From the NCBI GenBank assembly GCA_023206055.1, contig CP065366.1:310001-374000 (forward strand): 64,000 bases of DNA, in the 5' to 3' direction. Positions 43,581 to 51,774 of this stretch are shown here, one piece after another. The notes beneath the pieces are model-generated. The model saw nothing but the letters and a program-made list of their open reading frames with translations. It did not search any database and was not told the DNA's origin. The translations under genes and the position numbers were made by a program. How positions within the stretch are numbered: position 1 is the stretch's first letter; each line of letters opens with the position of its first letter. Source of the DNA: Vibrio cyclitrophicus. Lineage in GTDB: Bacteria > Pseudomonadota > Gammaproteobacteria > Enterobacterales > Vibrionaceae.

Positions 43581-44888
43581 TTGTTTGACCGTTATGAATC
43601 CGGCGAGCGAGCCGTACTTGTTCATATCAACTTCACGCAAGAGGGAGAATGGGAAGACCTAAGCGAATGTGAAATGCTGGTCTCCTCAGCGGGGGTAGAA
43701 ACGCTACAAGTGATTACTGGTAGCCGACAATCCCCACTCCCTAAATACTACGTTGGAGAAGGTAAAGCCCTAGAAATCGCACAAGCTGTTCAGCTGACCG
43801 GTGCTGAAATTGTGATTTTTAACCACTCCCTCTCTCCTGCCCAAGAGCGAAACCTCGAACAGTTGTGTAAATGTCGTGTGATTGATCGCACGGGTTTGAT
43901 CTTAGATATTTTTGCACAGCGTGCGCGAACTCATGAAGGTAAGCTACAAGTTGAGCTCGCTCAGCTTCGTCATATCTCTACTCGATTGATTCGTGGTTGG
44001 ACTCACCTTGAAAGGCAGAAAGGTGGTATTGGTCTTCGTGGTCCAGGTGAAACTCAACTGGAAACCGATCGACGTTTGTTGCGTGACCGTATAAAGGCAA
44101 TACTGCGTCGTTTAGCGAAAGTGGCTAAGCAACGTGAACAAGGACGACGTGCTCGTAATCGAGCTGAAATCCCAACAATTTCTTTGGTTGGTTATACCAA
44201 CGCAGGGAAATCAACACTTTTCAATCGCATCACAAGTGCTGGTGTTTATGCGGCAGACCAACTGTTTGCAACCCTAGACCCAACATTACGTAAGATTGAT
44301 TTGGCAGATGTCGGGCCTGCAATTCTCGCAGATACCGTAGGTTTTATCCGTCATCTACCACACGACTTAGTCGCTGCGTTTAAGGCAACATTACAAGAGA
44401 CGCAGGAAGCTGACATTTTGTTACATGTTGTTGATGCCAGTGATGACCGTTTTCGTGAGAACATTCAGGCTGTTCATGAAGTATTAGAAGAAATTGATGC
44501 TCATGAAGTGCCAACCCTTGTAGTCATGAATAAGATTGACTGCATGGAAGACCAAAAACCTCGAATTGAAAGGGACGAAGAGGGCGCACCTCGCGCTGTT
44601 TGGGTTTCTGCAATGGAAGGAGAAGGTATTGAACTGCTGTTTGAAGCTTTAACCGAGCGTTTAGCGAGTCAGATGGTTCAATTCCGGTTGTGTATTCCAC
44701 ATCAACATCAGGGCCGTATTCGTAGCTTATTCTTTGAGATGAAATGTATTCAACAGGAAGAGTATGATGACAATGGTAACTTGTTGATAGATATTAGAAT
44801 GCAACAAATAGATTGGTCTAAACTCGAAAAAAGAGAAGGGGCGCTCTTAGGTGACTTTATCGTTACCAAAGAGACTGCTACAGTATAA
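43581..44888 (+). CDS. hflX: ribosome-rescue GTPase HflX
   Basis: A 435-residue Obg-HflX GTPase that splits stalled 70S ribosomes. The N-terminal HflX domain includes GIGLRGPGETQLETDRR; G1 is GYTNAGKSTLFN, G3 ADTVGFI and G4 MNKID. The start is TTG 43581 (MFDRYESGERAVL, as in E. coli), with AAGGAG 12 bases upstream. It lies in the hfq-hflX-hflKC cluster. Confidence 0.96.
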   Translation: MFDRYESGERAVLVHINFTQEGEWEDLSECEMLVSSAGVETLQVITGSRQSPLPKYYVGEGKALEIAQAVQLTGAEIVIFNHSLSPAQERNLEQLCKCRVIDRTGLILDIFAQRARTHEGKLQVELAQLRHISTRLIRGWTHLERQKGGIGLRGPGETQLETDRRLLRDRIKAILRRLAKVAKQREQGRRARNRAEIPTISLVGYTNAGKSTLFNRITSAGVYAADQLFATLDPTLRKIDLADVGPAILADTVGFIRHLPHDLVAAFKATLQETQEADILLHVVDASDDRFRENIQAVHEVLEEIDAHEVPTLVVMNKIDCMEDQKPRIERDEEGAPRAVWVSAMEGEGIELLFEALTERLASQMVQFRLCIPHQHQGRIRSLFFEMKCIQQEEYDDNGNLLIDIRMQQIDWSKLEKREGALLGDFIVTKETATV

Positions 44889-44914
44889 CGTCATATCAAT
44901 GATGGAGTTTTCTA

Positions 44915-46117
44915 ATGGCGTGGAATGAGCCTGGAAATAACAACAACGGCGATAATAACGGCCGCGATAACGACCCTTGGGGTAAGAACAATAATCGCGG
45001 CGGCCGAGATCAAGGACCGCCAGATCTAGACGAAGTGTTTAGTAAACTAAGTCAAAAGTTAGGTGGCAAGTTTGGTAAAAAGGGTGGTAGCGGTAACGGA
45101 CCATCTATTGGTGGTGGCGGTGCAATTGGCTTTGGTGTCATTGCCGTTATTGCGATTGCTATCTGGTTCTTCGCTGGTTTCTACACCGTTGGCGAAGCAG
45201 AAAGAGCAGTAGTACTTCGATTGGGTCAGTTTGACCGTATTGAAGAGCCTGGTCTTAACTGGCACCCACGCTTCATTGATGAAATCAAAGATGAACAACT
45301 GGTAAACGTTCAAGCGATTCGTTCTCTACGTGCTGCTGGCACGATGCTAACGAAAGATGAAAACGTTGTGACCGTTGAAATGGGTGTTCAATACCGTGTT
45401 TCTGACCCATACAAGTACTTGTATCGTGTAACGAATGCTGACGACAGTTTACGCCAAGCAACCGATTCTGCGCTTCGTGCGGTAATTGGTGACTCACTAA
45501 TGGATAGTATCCTAACAAGTGGTCGTCAACAGATTCGTCAAAGCACTCAAGAAACGTTGAACCGTATTATTGATAGCTACGACATGGGTATTCTGATTGT
45601 TGACGTGAACTTCCAGTCAGCACGTCCACCTGAGCAAGTGAAAGATGCATTTGATGATGCTATCGCGGCTCGTGAGGATGAAGAGCGTTTCGAGCGTGAA
45701 GCTGAAGCTTACCGAAATGACATTCTTCCAAAAGCAACAGGTCGTGCTGAGCGTTTGAAGAAAGAAGCGGTGGGTTACTCAGAGCGCACAGTTAATGGTG
45801 CTCTAGGTCAAGTGGCTCAGTTCGAGAAACTGCTACCTGAATACCAAGCTGCTCCTGAAGTAACACGTAACCGTATGTACCTTGATACAATGGAAAAAGT
45901 GTACTCAAGCACATCGAAAGTCCTGATCGATTCTGAATCAAGCGGTAACTTGCTATACCTACCAATTGATAAGCTAGGCGCACAAGGTGGTTCTCAGTCG
46001 GGCACTCGCCCTGCAAAAGCATCATCAACTTACGATCAAATTGAGTTAGAAACTCAAGCGGATCCAAAGCCTAGCACTCAAACTCGTTCAGACAGTTCAC
46101 GCCAAGGGAGATACTAA
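44915..46117 (+). CDS. hflK: FtsH protease modulator HflK
   Basis: A 400-residue SPFH-domain membrane protein. It has an Asn/Gly/Asp-rich cytoplasmic head (1-60), one membrane helix near 70-90 and then the periplasmic SPFH domain (VGEAERAVVLRLGQF). With HflC it forms a cage around FtsH. It is followed 2 bases later by hflC. Confidence 0.96.
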   Translation: MAWNEPGNNNNGDNNGRDNDPWGKNNNRGGRDQGPPDLDEVFSKLSQKLGGKFGKKGGSGNGPSIGGGGAIGFGVIAVIAIAIWFFAGFYTVGEAERAVVLRLGQFDRIEEPGLNWHPRFIDEIKDEQLVNVQAIRSLRAAGTMLTKDENVVTVEMGVQYRVSDPYKYLYRVTNADDSLRQATDSALRAVIGDSLMDSILTSGRQQIRQSTQETLNRIIDSYDMGILIVDVNFQSARPPEQVKDAFDDAIAAREDEERFEREAEAYRNDILPKATGRAERLKKEAVGYSERTVNGALGQVAQFEKLLPEYQAAPEVTRNRMYLDTMEKVYSSTSKVLIDSESSGNLLYLPIDKLGAQGGSQSGTRPAKASSTYDQIELETQADPKPSTQTRSDSSRQGRY

Positions 46118-46119
46118 TA

Positions 46120-47097
46120 ATGCGTAAATTAATGATCCCTGTATTAGTTGTGACGATTGCCCTTCTGTTGATGTCACTGTTTGTGATTCAAGAAGGTGAG
46201 CGTGGCATGGTAATTCGTTTTGGTCGAGTTCTCGATGACAACGGCGTATCACGAATCTATGAACCAGGCCTGCACTTTAAACTGCCAATGTTTGATCGCG
46301 TAAAAGTACTTGATGCTCGTATTCAAACGATGGATGGTCGCTCTGACCGTTTCGTAACATCAGAGAAAAAAGACGTTCTAATTGATACCTACGCAAAATG
46401 GCGTATTGCTGATTTTGGACGTTTTTATCTGAGTACTGGCGGCGGCAATATCATGACGGCAGAAGCACTTCTTGAGCGTAAAGTGACAGATGTTCTTCGT
46501 TCTGAAATTGGTGCTCGTGAAATTAAGCAGATCGTATCAGGCCCTCGTAATAAGGACATCCTGCCAGACTCTGCTGATAGCGAAGTCGTCACAACGGTAG
46601 CGGCTGCAGAAGCTCTAGAAGTTGATGGCGAACGCGACAAGATCATGGAAAACGTTTTGTCTGGAACGGCAGAAAGTGCGATGGCTGATTTAGGTGTTGA
46701 AGTTGTTGATTTCCGAATGAAGAAGATTAACCTTCCTGACGAAATCAGTGAATCTATCTACCGACGTATGCGTGCAGAACGTGAGTCGGTTGCTCGTAGA
46801 CACCGTTCTCAAGGTCGTGAGAAAGCAGAAGTTATTCGTGCTCAAGCTGAGCTAGAAGTGGCAACAGTTCTTGCTGAAGCTGACCGTACAGCTCGAATCA
46901 CTCGTGGTGATGCAGATGCAGAAGCAGCTAAGATCTACTCTGATGCGTTCAGCAAAGATCCTGAGTTCTATGGCTTCATGCGTTCATTGCAAGCTTATGA
47001 GACATCATTTAGCGATAAGAGCGACATTCTTGTACTGGATCCGAAGACTGACTTCTTCCAATACATGAATCAAGCAAGCGGCGCGCCAGCAAAATAA
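46120..47097 (+). CDS. hflC: FtsH protease modulator HflC
   Basis: A 325-residue SPFH partner of HflK with one N-terminal helix (MRKLMIPVLVVTIALLLMSLFVI) and the FVIQEGERGMVIRFG start of the band-7 domain; the long charged helix near 215-260 (RAERESVARRHRSQGREKAE) forms the cage wall. It ends the operon in front of a terminator. Confidence 0.96.
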   Translation: MRKLMIPVLVVTIALLLMSLFVIQEGERGMVIRFGRVLDDNGVSRIYEPGLHFKLPMFDRVKVLDARIQTMDGRSDRFVTSEKKDVLIDTYAKWRIADFGRFYLSTGGGNIMTAEALLERKVTDVLRSEIGAREIKQIVSGPRNKDILPDSADSEVVTTVAAAEALEVDGERDKIMENVLSGTAESAMADLGVEVVDFRMKKINLPDEISESIYRRMRAERESVARRHRSQGREKAEVIRAQAELEVATVLAEADRTARITRGDADAEAAKIYSDAFSKDPEFYGFMRSLQAYETSFSDKSDILVLDPKTDFFQYMNQASGAPAK

Positions 47098-47148
47098 GCT
47101 GATGCGTTAGCGAATGCTTAGCTCAATAAGCAAAATACGTTAAAACTT

Positions 47149-47178
47149 AAAAGGCTCCCATTGCGGGAGCCTTTTTGT
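47149..47178. terminator. Bidirectional terminator between hflC and the DUF2065 gene
   Basis: Stem AAAAGGCTCCC / GGGAGCCTTTT flanked by A and T runs, so it can serve the plus-strand hfl operon and the minus-strand DUF2065 gene. Confidence 0.88.
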
Positions 47179-47286
47179 TTTCTATGACTTATTTCAGGAC
47201 GAGACATGCTTGCAGACTCACTATTGGGGCGCGAAAGAAGGCGCTTAACAGAGTGGTACTTATAAACAGATTAGTACTTATAGAAA

Positions 47287-47475
47287 CTAACGGTAGGTCA
47301 TGAAAGCGATAACGGCGCCAGCGACCACAAGACAGCCGCCAATGCGGCGCAGTTGCGTGTCTGGTTGTTCGCTCAGTTGCGCAACCATGTTTCTCCAGCC
47401 ATTGGGTGCAATCAAGGGGCCAAGCCCTTCAACAATAAGTACGAGCCCAATAGCGAGCCAAATTGATTGAGACAT
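47287..47475 (-). CDS. DUF2065 (YjeT-like) small membrane protein
   Basis: A 62-residue protein with two hydrophobic helices (SIWLAIGLVLIVEGLGPLIAP and IGGCLVVAGAVIAFMTY) separated by a short polar stretch, NGWRNMVAQLSEQPDTQLRR. It matches the small DUF2065 family, for which I know no function. ATG 47475 is preferred over an upstream in-frame start because it begins directly with MSQSIWLAIG. It lies between hflC and purA as in E. coli, but here it is on the opposite strand. Confidence 0.85.
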   Translation of the reverse strand: MSQSIWLAIGLVLIVEGLGPLIAPNGWRNMVAQLSEQPDTQLRRIGGCLVVAGAVIAFMTYR

Positions 47476-47647
47476 GCTTCTGCCTTTTGTCTTTAAAAAG
47501 GTAATGATATCAGTATCTTTACACATTCGCCTTCAGTTGTTGGTGGTTTATTTTTGTACAGCATTAACGTTTATGAACAAAAAGTGACTGCAAGAAGTGT
47601 GATTCAGTGCTAGAATCCATTTTTAATTAGCAACAGAAATTGGAAAG

Positions 47648-48964
47648 ATGGGAAATAACGTAGTCGTTCTAGGCACCCAATGGGGTGATGAAGGTAAAGG
47701 TAAAATCGTTGACCTTTTAACTGAAGATGCAAAATACGTGGTTCGCTACCAAGGCGGTCACAATGCAGGTCACACACTTGTAATTGACGGTGAAAAAACC
47801 GTTCTTCACTTAATTCCATCAGGTATCCTACGCAATAACGTTAAATGTGTTATTGGTAACGGTGTAGTATTATCGCCTGACGCACTTCTAAAAGAAATGA
47901 AGCCTCTTGAAGATCGCGGTATTCCAGTACGTGAACGTCTTTTCATCTCTGAAGCTTGTCCTCTAATTCTTCCGTACCACATTGCTATCGACAACGCGCG
48001 TGAAATCGCTCGTGGCGCTAAAGCTATCGGTACAACGGGTCGTGGTATCGGTCCTGCTTACGAAGATAAAGTTGCTCGTCGCGGTCTACGCGTTGGCGAC
48101 CTTTTCGATAAAGAAGCATTCGCTGAGAAGCTAAAAGAAGTTATGGAATTCCACAACTTCCAACTAGAGCACTTCTACAAAGCTGAAACAGTAAGCTACG
48201 AAGAAGTTCTTGAGCAAGCGATGAGCTACGCAGACATGTTAACTGCGATGGTTATCGACGTAACTGACGAACTAGACGCAGCACGTAAGCGCGGCGACAA
48301 GATCATGTTCGAAGGTGCTCAAGGTACGCTACTAGATATCGACCACGGTACTTACCCATACGTAACGTCTTCTAACACGACTGCTGGTGGTGTTGCTGCA
48401 GGTTCTGGTTTTGGTCCTCGTCACATCGGTTACATCCTTGGTATTACTAAGGCTTACTGTACTCGTGTTGGTTCAGGTCCATTCCCAACTGAGCTATACG
48501 ATGGCCTTGATAAGCAAGACCCAGTTGGTAAGCACCTAGGCGATGTTGGTCACGAGTTTGGCGCAACGACTGGTCGTCTACGTCGTACTGGTTGGTTCGA
48601 TGCTGTCGCTATGCGTCGAGCAATCCAAATCAACTCTCTATCTGGTATGTGTCTAACTAAACTAGACGTTCTAGATGGCCTAGAAGAACTAAAAATCTGT
48701 ACTGGTTACAAGATGAAAGATGGTTCTATCCTAGAAGTTTCTCCAATGGCTGCTGAGTCATTCGAAGAAGCGACGCCAATCTACGAAACAATGCCTGGTT
48801 GGTCTGAAAACACATTTGGTGCTAAATCTATCGACGCGCTTCCACAAGCTGCTCTAGATTACATCAAGCGTATCGAAGACCTAACTGGTGTTCCAATTGA
48901 TATCGTATCAACTGGCCCAGATCGTAACGAAACTATCATCAAGGTTCATCCATACGGCGCGTAA
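47648..48964 (+). CDS. purA: adenylosuccinate synthetase
   Basis: A 438-residue GTP-dependent enzyme joining IMP and aspartate, the first committed step to AMP. The N-terminal VVLGTQWGDEGKGKIVDLL is diagnostic, with the catalytic Asp in GDEGKGK; GTTGRGIGPAYEDK and TTTGRLRRTGWFD are the substrate loops. It has its own terminator. Confidence 0.98.
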   Translation: MGNNVVVLGTQWGDEGKGKIVDLLTEDAKYVVRYQGGHNAGHTLVIDGEKTVLHLIPSGILRNNVKCVIGNGVVLSPDALLKEMKPLEDRGIPVRERLFISEACPLILPYHIAIDNAREIARGAKAIGTTGRGIGPAYEDKVARRGLRVGDLFDKEAFAEKLKEVMEFHNFQLEHFYKAETVSYEEVLEQAMSYADMLTAMVIDVTDELDAARKRGDKIMFEGAQGTLLDIDHGTYPYVTSSNTTAGGVAAGSGFGPRHIGYILGITKAYCTRVGSGPFPTELYDGLDKQDPVGKHLGDVGHEFGATTGRLRRTGWFDAVAMRRAIQINSLSGMCLTKLDVLDGLEELKICTGYKMKDGSILEVSPMAAESFEEATPIYETMPGWSENTFGAKSIDALPQAALDYIKRIEDLTGVPIDIVSTGPDRNETIIKVHPYGA

Positions 48965-49020
48965 TGCCTGTTGAGTGATTACCACAGCACGTAAAGTGCT
49001 TGATAATTAAATCGTTTCTA

Positions 49021-49049
49021 AAAGCCGACTTTCTTAAGTCGGCTTTTTA
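49021..49049 (+). terminator. Terminator of purA
   Basis: Perfect 12-bp stem AAAAGCCGACTT / AAGTCGGCTTTT with a 4-base loop and a T-run. Confidence 0.92.
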
Positions 49050-49136
49050 ATACCTGCAATTTAGCCACTCACTCTTTGATGGTGATCTTTTAAGCATCAT
49101 CAGGCAAAATATTGCCCATTAGCGGCAAGTTTTGTC

Positions 49137-49163
49137 TAAAGCCATCAAGGTTGTTGCCGATAC
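49137..49163 (+). promoter_or_regulatory. Sigma-28 (FliA) promoter of motX
   Basis: TAAA (49137-49140), exactly 15 bases, then GCCGATAC (49156-49163), which differs from the TAAA-N15-GCCGATAA consensus at one base. It lies 97 bases before the motX ATG. Confidence 0.85.
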
Positions 49164-49260
49164 AGATATCATGGAAAGTGAAGTTCACCCTATTTTTTGC
49201 GTCTGCCTCGGTAGGCAATAAGAAATAGATAACTTTAGCGACAGATAATTGAGTGCAGGT

Positions 49261-49896
49261 ATGAAGCTACGAATTGTGGCAGCTTCATTAATAATGGCGC
49301 TGAACTCACCCTTGAGTCATGCAAATTTGGCTGATGTGGGAGAGCCCGTTCCAATATATACAGAAGCTGAACTGATTAAATTAATCGAAAATAATCGACA
49401 TCTAGAGCGTGTGAAAGCGGATAAGTGCCAGCTAGTAGAAGATATCGTTGCTCGTGCAACGCGTATTAGCTTGCCTTCTTATGAGTTTTTATACGGTGAT
49501 ATGCTGGCGTGGGGTGTGTGTGTTCCACAAGATGTAGAGCTTGGTCTTTACTATATGGAAAACGCAGCGCATCAAGGTTTACCCGCAGCACTAGAGCAAC
49601 TGGGTCGTTATTATTCTCGTGGAACCTTGGTTCAACAAGACAAAGAGCGTGCAATTCCGTACCTACGCGAAGCGGCTTCTATGGGTAACTTAAGTGCGAG
49701 CATCCACTTAGCAGAACTCTTGTTACGTGACTACGGCAGTCCGTTAGATTATGAAGATGCTTACCGTTGGTTGTATAACTCGGTAACCGCAGACCAAAGA
49801 CAACACAGGCGTATCACTGTGCTTCGCAGCGGTCTGGAGCAGAGAATGCCAGACAATATTATTGCTCGAGCAAAACGCCGAGATGTGTTCTGGTAA
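49261..49896 (+). CDS. motX: sodium-driven polar flagellar motor protein MotX
   Basis: A 211-residue periplasmic protein, part of the T-ring that holds the Na+-driven PomAB stator around the polar flagellar motor together with MotY. A signal peptide ends near SHA-NLADVGEP (residue 22). The middle holds Sel1-like repeats (YYMENAAHQGLPAALEQLGRYYSRG and IPYLREAASMGNLSASIHLAELLL). Two cysteines (CQLVED and WGVCVP) fit the reported disulfide of the family. ATG 49261 gives the usual 211-residue length. It stands alone, away from the flagellar clusters, with its own sigma-28 promoter. Confidence 0.95.
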   Translation: MKLRIVAASLIMALNSPLSHANLADVGEPVPIYTEAELIKLIENNRHLERVKADKCQLVEDIVARATRISLPSYEFLYGDMLAWGVCVPQDVELGLYYMENAAHQGLPAALEQLGRYYSRGTLVQQDKERAIPYLREAASMGNLSASIHLAELLLRDYGSPLDYEDAYRWLYNSVTADQRQHRRITVLRSGLEQRMPDNIIARAKRRDVFW

Positions 49897-49973
49897 TTAC
49901 GAATATAAATTAAGGTGATGGCTAACGACTGCACTCGTTAATCATCTATCTTGATCTAGAAAGATATCGATAT

Positions 49974-50012
49974 AAAAAGGCCTCGTAGGTAAATACCTAT
50001 GAGGCCTTTTTT
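49974..50012. terminator. Bidirectional terminator between motX and the amidohydrolase gene
   Basis: Stem AAAAAGGCCTCGTAGGT / ACCTATGAGGCCTTTTTT with a 4-base loop and A/T flanks on both sides. A short duplicated CCGCTTTTTAGA follows at 50038 and 50078. Confidence 0.92.
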
Positions 50013-50116
50013 GATCTGAACTGCTTTTTTGTTTAACCGCTTTTTAGATTTAACAGCAGTCTTGATTTACCCGCTTTTTAGAGTTAACAAAAAGCGCAGT
50101 AATTTAGTCTTAGCCG

Positions 50117-51526
50117 TTATTGAACAATTTCACCAGATTCAATCACCGTTTTACGAACGACCTTGGTGAAATCGAGTGCTTCCTGGCGGATCTCATCTTC
50201 GTCTACCGTTAGCATGTCGCGATCTTGCATGATGATCTTGCCATCAACGATGGAGTGGCGAACGTTACCCGAGTTAGCTGAGTACACTAAAGCTGAGTAT
50301 GGGTTGTATACCGGAATCATGTTTGGCGCTTTTGTGTCGATCACTATGATGTCGGCAAGCTTGCCTGCTTCAAGAGAGCCGATCTTATCTTCCATATGTA
50401 GTGCTTTTGCTGCGCCCATTGTCGCCATGTCGATCACTTTGATCGGCGGCATTGCCGCACGATCTTTGTTTACTAGTTTGTGAACTTTAGCGACTTGGTT
50501 GAATTCATCAATGGTGCTCAGTGTGTTACCAGACATTGGGCCATCGGTACCTAGACCAATACGAACGTTTTCGTCGTACATCTTAAGGGCAGGGGATACG
50601 CCTTTCGCTGATTTGATATTGGCACTCATGTTGTGAGCGACACCCATACCTGATTTTTTCACCAGTTCGATATCATGGTCATCCACTAGGATCATGTGTG
50701 CACCAACCAGATTTTTGTTCAATGCGCCAATGCTGTCCATGTATTGAACCGGGGATAACCCATCAGAACGCTCTGCGATTTTCTCTTCTTCACGGTGTGA
50801 TTCTGCAAGGTGAATCATTACTGGTACATCTAACTCTAAAGAGAGTTTGGAAATTTTCTGCAGGATCTCAGTCGTATTTGTGTAAGGCGCATGTGGGGCA
50901 AATGCTGGCGTGATTCGCGGGTGATCTTTGTATTCTTCAATGAAGTTCAACGCGTACTTAATGCCCTCTTCGGCGTTGGCTGCGTCAGCGACTGGAAACT
51001 TAATCACGGTTTCACCAAGAATGGCACGCATACCGATCTTATCGACGGTTTTCGCTACTTCATCTTCAAAGTAGTACATGTCGGCATAAGTGGTTACACC
51101 GCCTTTTACCATCTCGACGTTACCTAGGTTGGCACCAATACGTACCATGTCTCGTGACACCAACTTCTTCTCTAGAGGGAAGATATAACGGTGAAGGCGA
51201 TCTGGCACATCATCGGCTAATGAGCGAAACACGGTCATTGATACGTGAGTATGAGTATTGATGAGACCTGGCATGACGATATCGCCATCAACGTCTAAAA
51301 CTTGCTTCGCTTGGTACTGCTTCTCTAGTGAAGCATCACCTACCGCAATGATTTTGTTGTCTTTCACGACAACCGTTCCGCTCTCATAAACCGTTTTATC
51401 TTGGTTCATGGTGAGAACCATCGCATCGGTAATCATCAGGTCGGCTTTTTCCATTGCTGAACTTGCAAAGGGAAATAGAGCTAGGCTTGCCATTGCTGAA
51501 GCCAATAAGGTGCGTTTTAGTTTCAT
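50117..51526 (-). CDS. exported amidohydrolase (TrzA/AtzA-like deaminase superfamily)
   Basis: About 469 residues. The N-terminus MKLKRTLLASAMASLALFPFASSAME is a good signal peptide (Ala-x-Ala-like site near 25), unusual because most relatives are cytoplasmic. The metal-dependent hydrolase core is intact: GLINTHTHVSM (HxH), APHAPYT and IHLAESHREEEK (His), and GLGTDGPMSGN (Asp). Closest subfamilies by motif are S-adenosylhomocysteine/5-methylthioadenosine deaminases and guanine-type deaminases, but the substrate is not certain. An upstream in-frame ATG at 51583 would add 19 residues and hide the signal peptide. It is convergent with motX. Confidence 0.85.
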   Translation of the reverse strand: MKLKRTLLASAMASLALFPFASSAMEKADLMITDAMVLTMNQDKTVYESGTVVVKDNKIIAVGDASLEKQYQAKQVLDVDGDIVMPGLINTHTHVSMTVFRSLADDVPDRLHRYIFPLEKKLVSRDMVRIGANLGNVEMVKGGVTTYADMYYFEDEVAKTVDKIGMRAILGETVIKFPVADAANAEEGIKYALNFIEEYKDHPRITPAFAPHAPYTNTTEILQKISKLSLELDVPVMIHLAESHREEEKIAERSDGLSPVQYMDSIGALNKNLVGAHMILVDDHDIELVKKSGMGVAHNMSANIKSAKGVSPALKMYDENVRIGLGTDGPMSGNTLSTIDEFNQVAKVHKLVNKDRAAMPPIKVIDMATMGAAKALHMEDKIGSLEAGKLADIIVIDTKAPNMIPVYNPYSALVYSANSGNVRHSIVDGKIIMQDRDMLTVDEDEIRQEALDFTKVVRKTVIESGEIVQ

Positions 51527-51715
51527 ATCAATACTCAGAACAGGAGTTGGTAAAGTGCGTGGATAATAGTGTATTTCATTCATGGCGCAAACGTTTGTTT
51601 TATCGTTTGCGTGAAATTTTGATGATAGTCCGCGGCTATGAAGTGATGTTTCATTAGATGAAAATAGTTATCAATCTGAGGTTATTTGAGGGTTTTCCAA
51701 AGCATATCTGTAGGT

Positions 51716-51744
51716 TACCCCTAGCATCAGATATACTAGGGGTA
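51716..51744 (+). promoter_or_regulatory. Perfect palindrome in the rnr leader
   Basis: Arms TACCCCTAG / CTAGGGGTA (9 bp, perfect) with an 11-base loop, ending 30 bases before the rnr ATG. It could be an operator or a leader hairpin. Confidence 0.5.
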
Positions 51745-51774
51745 TATACCTTCCTTGCTTAAGCAGGCCCGCCT

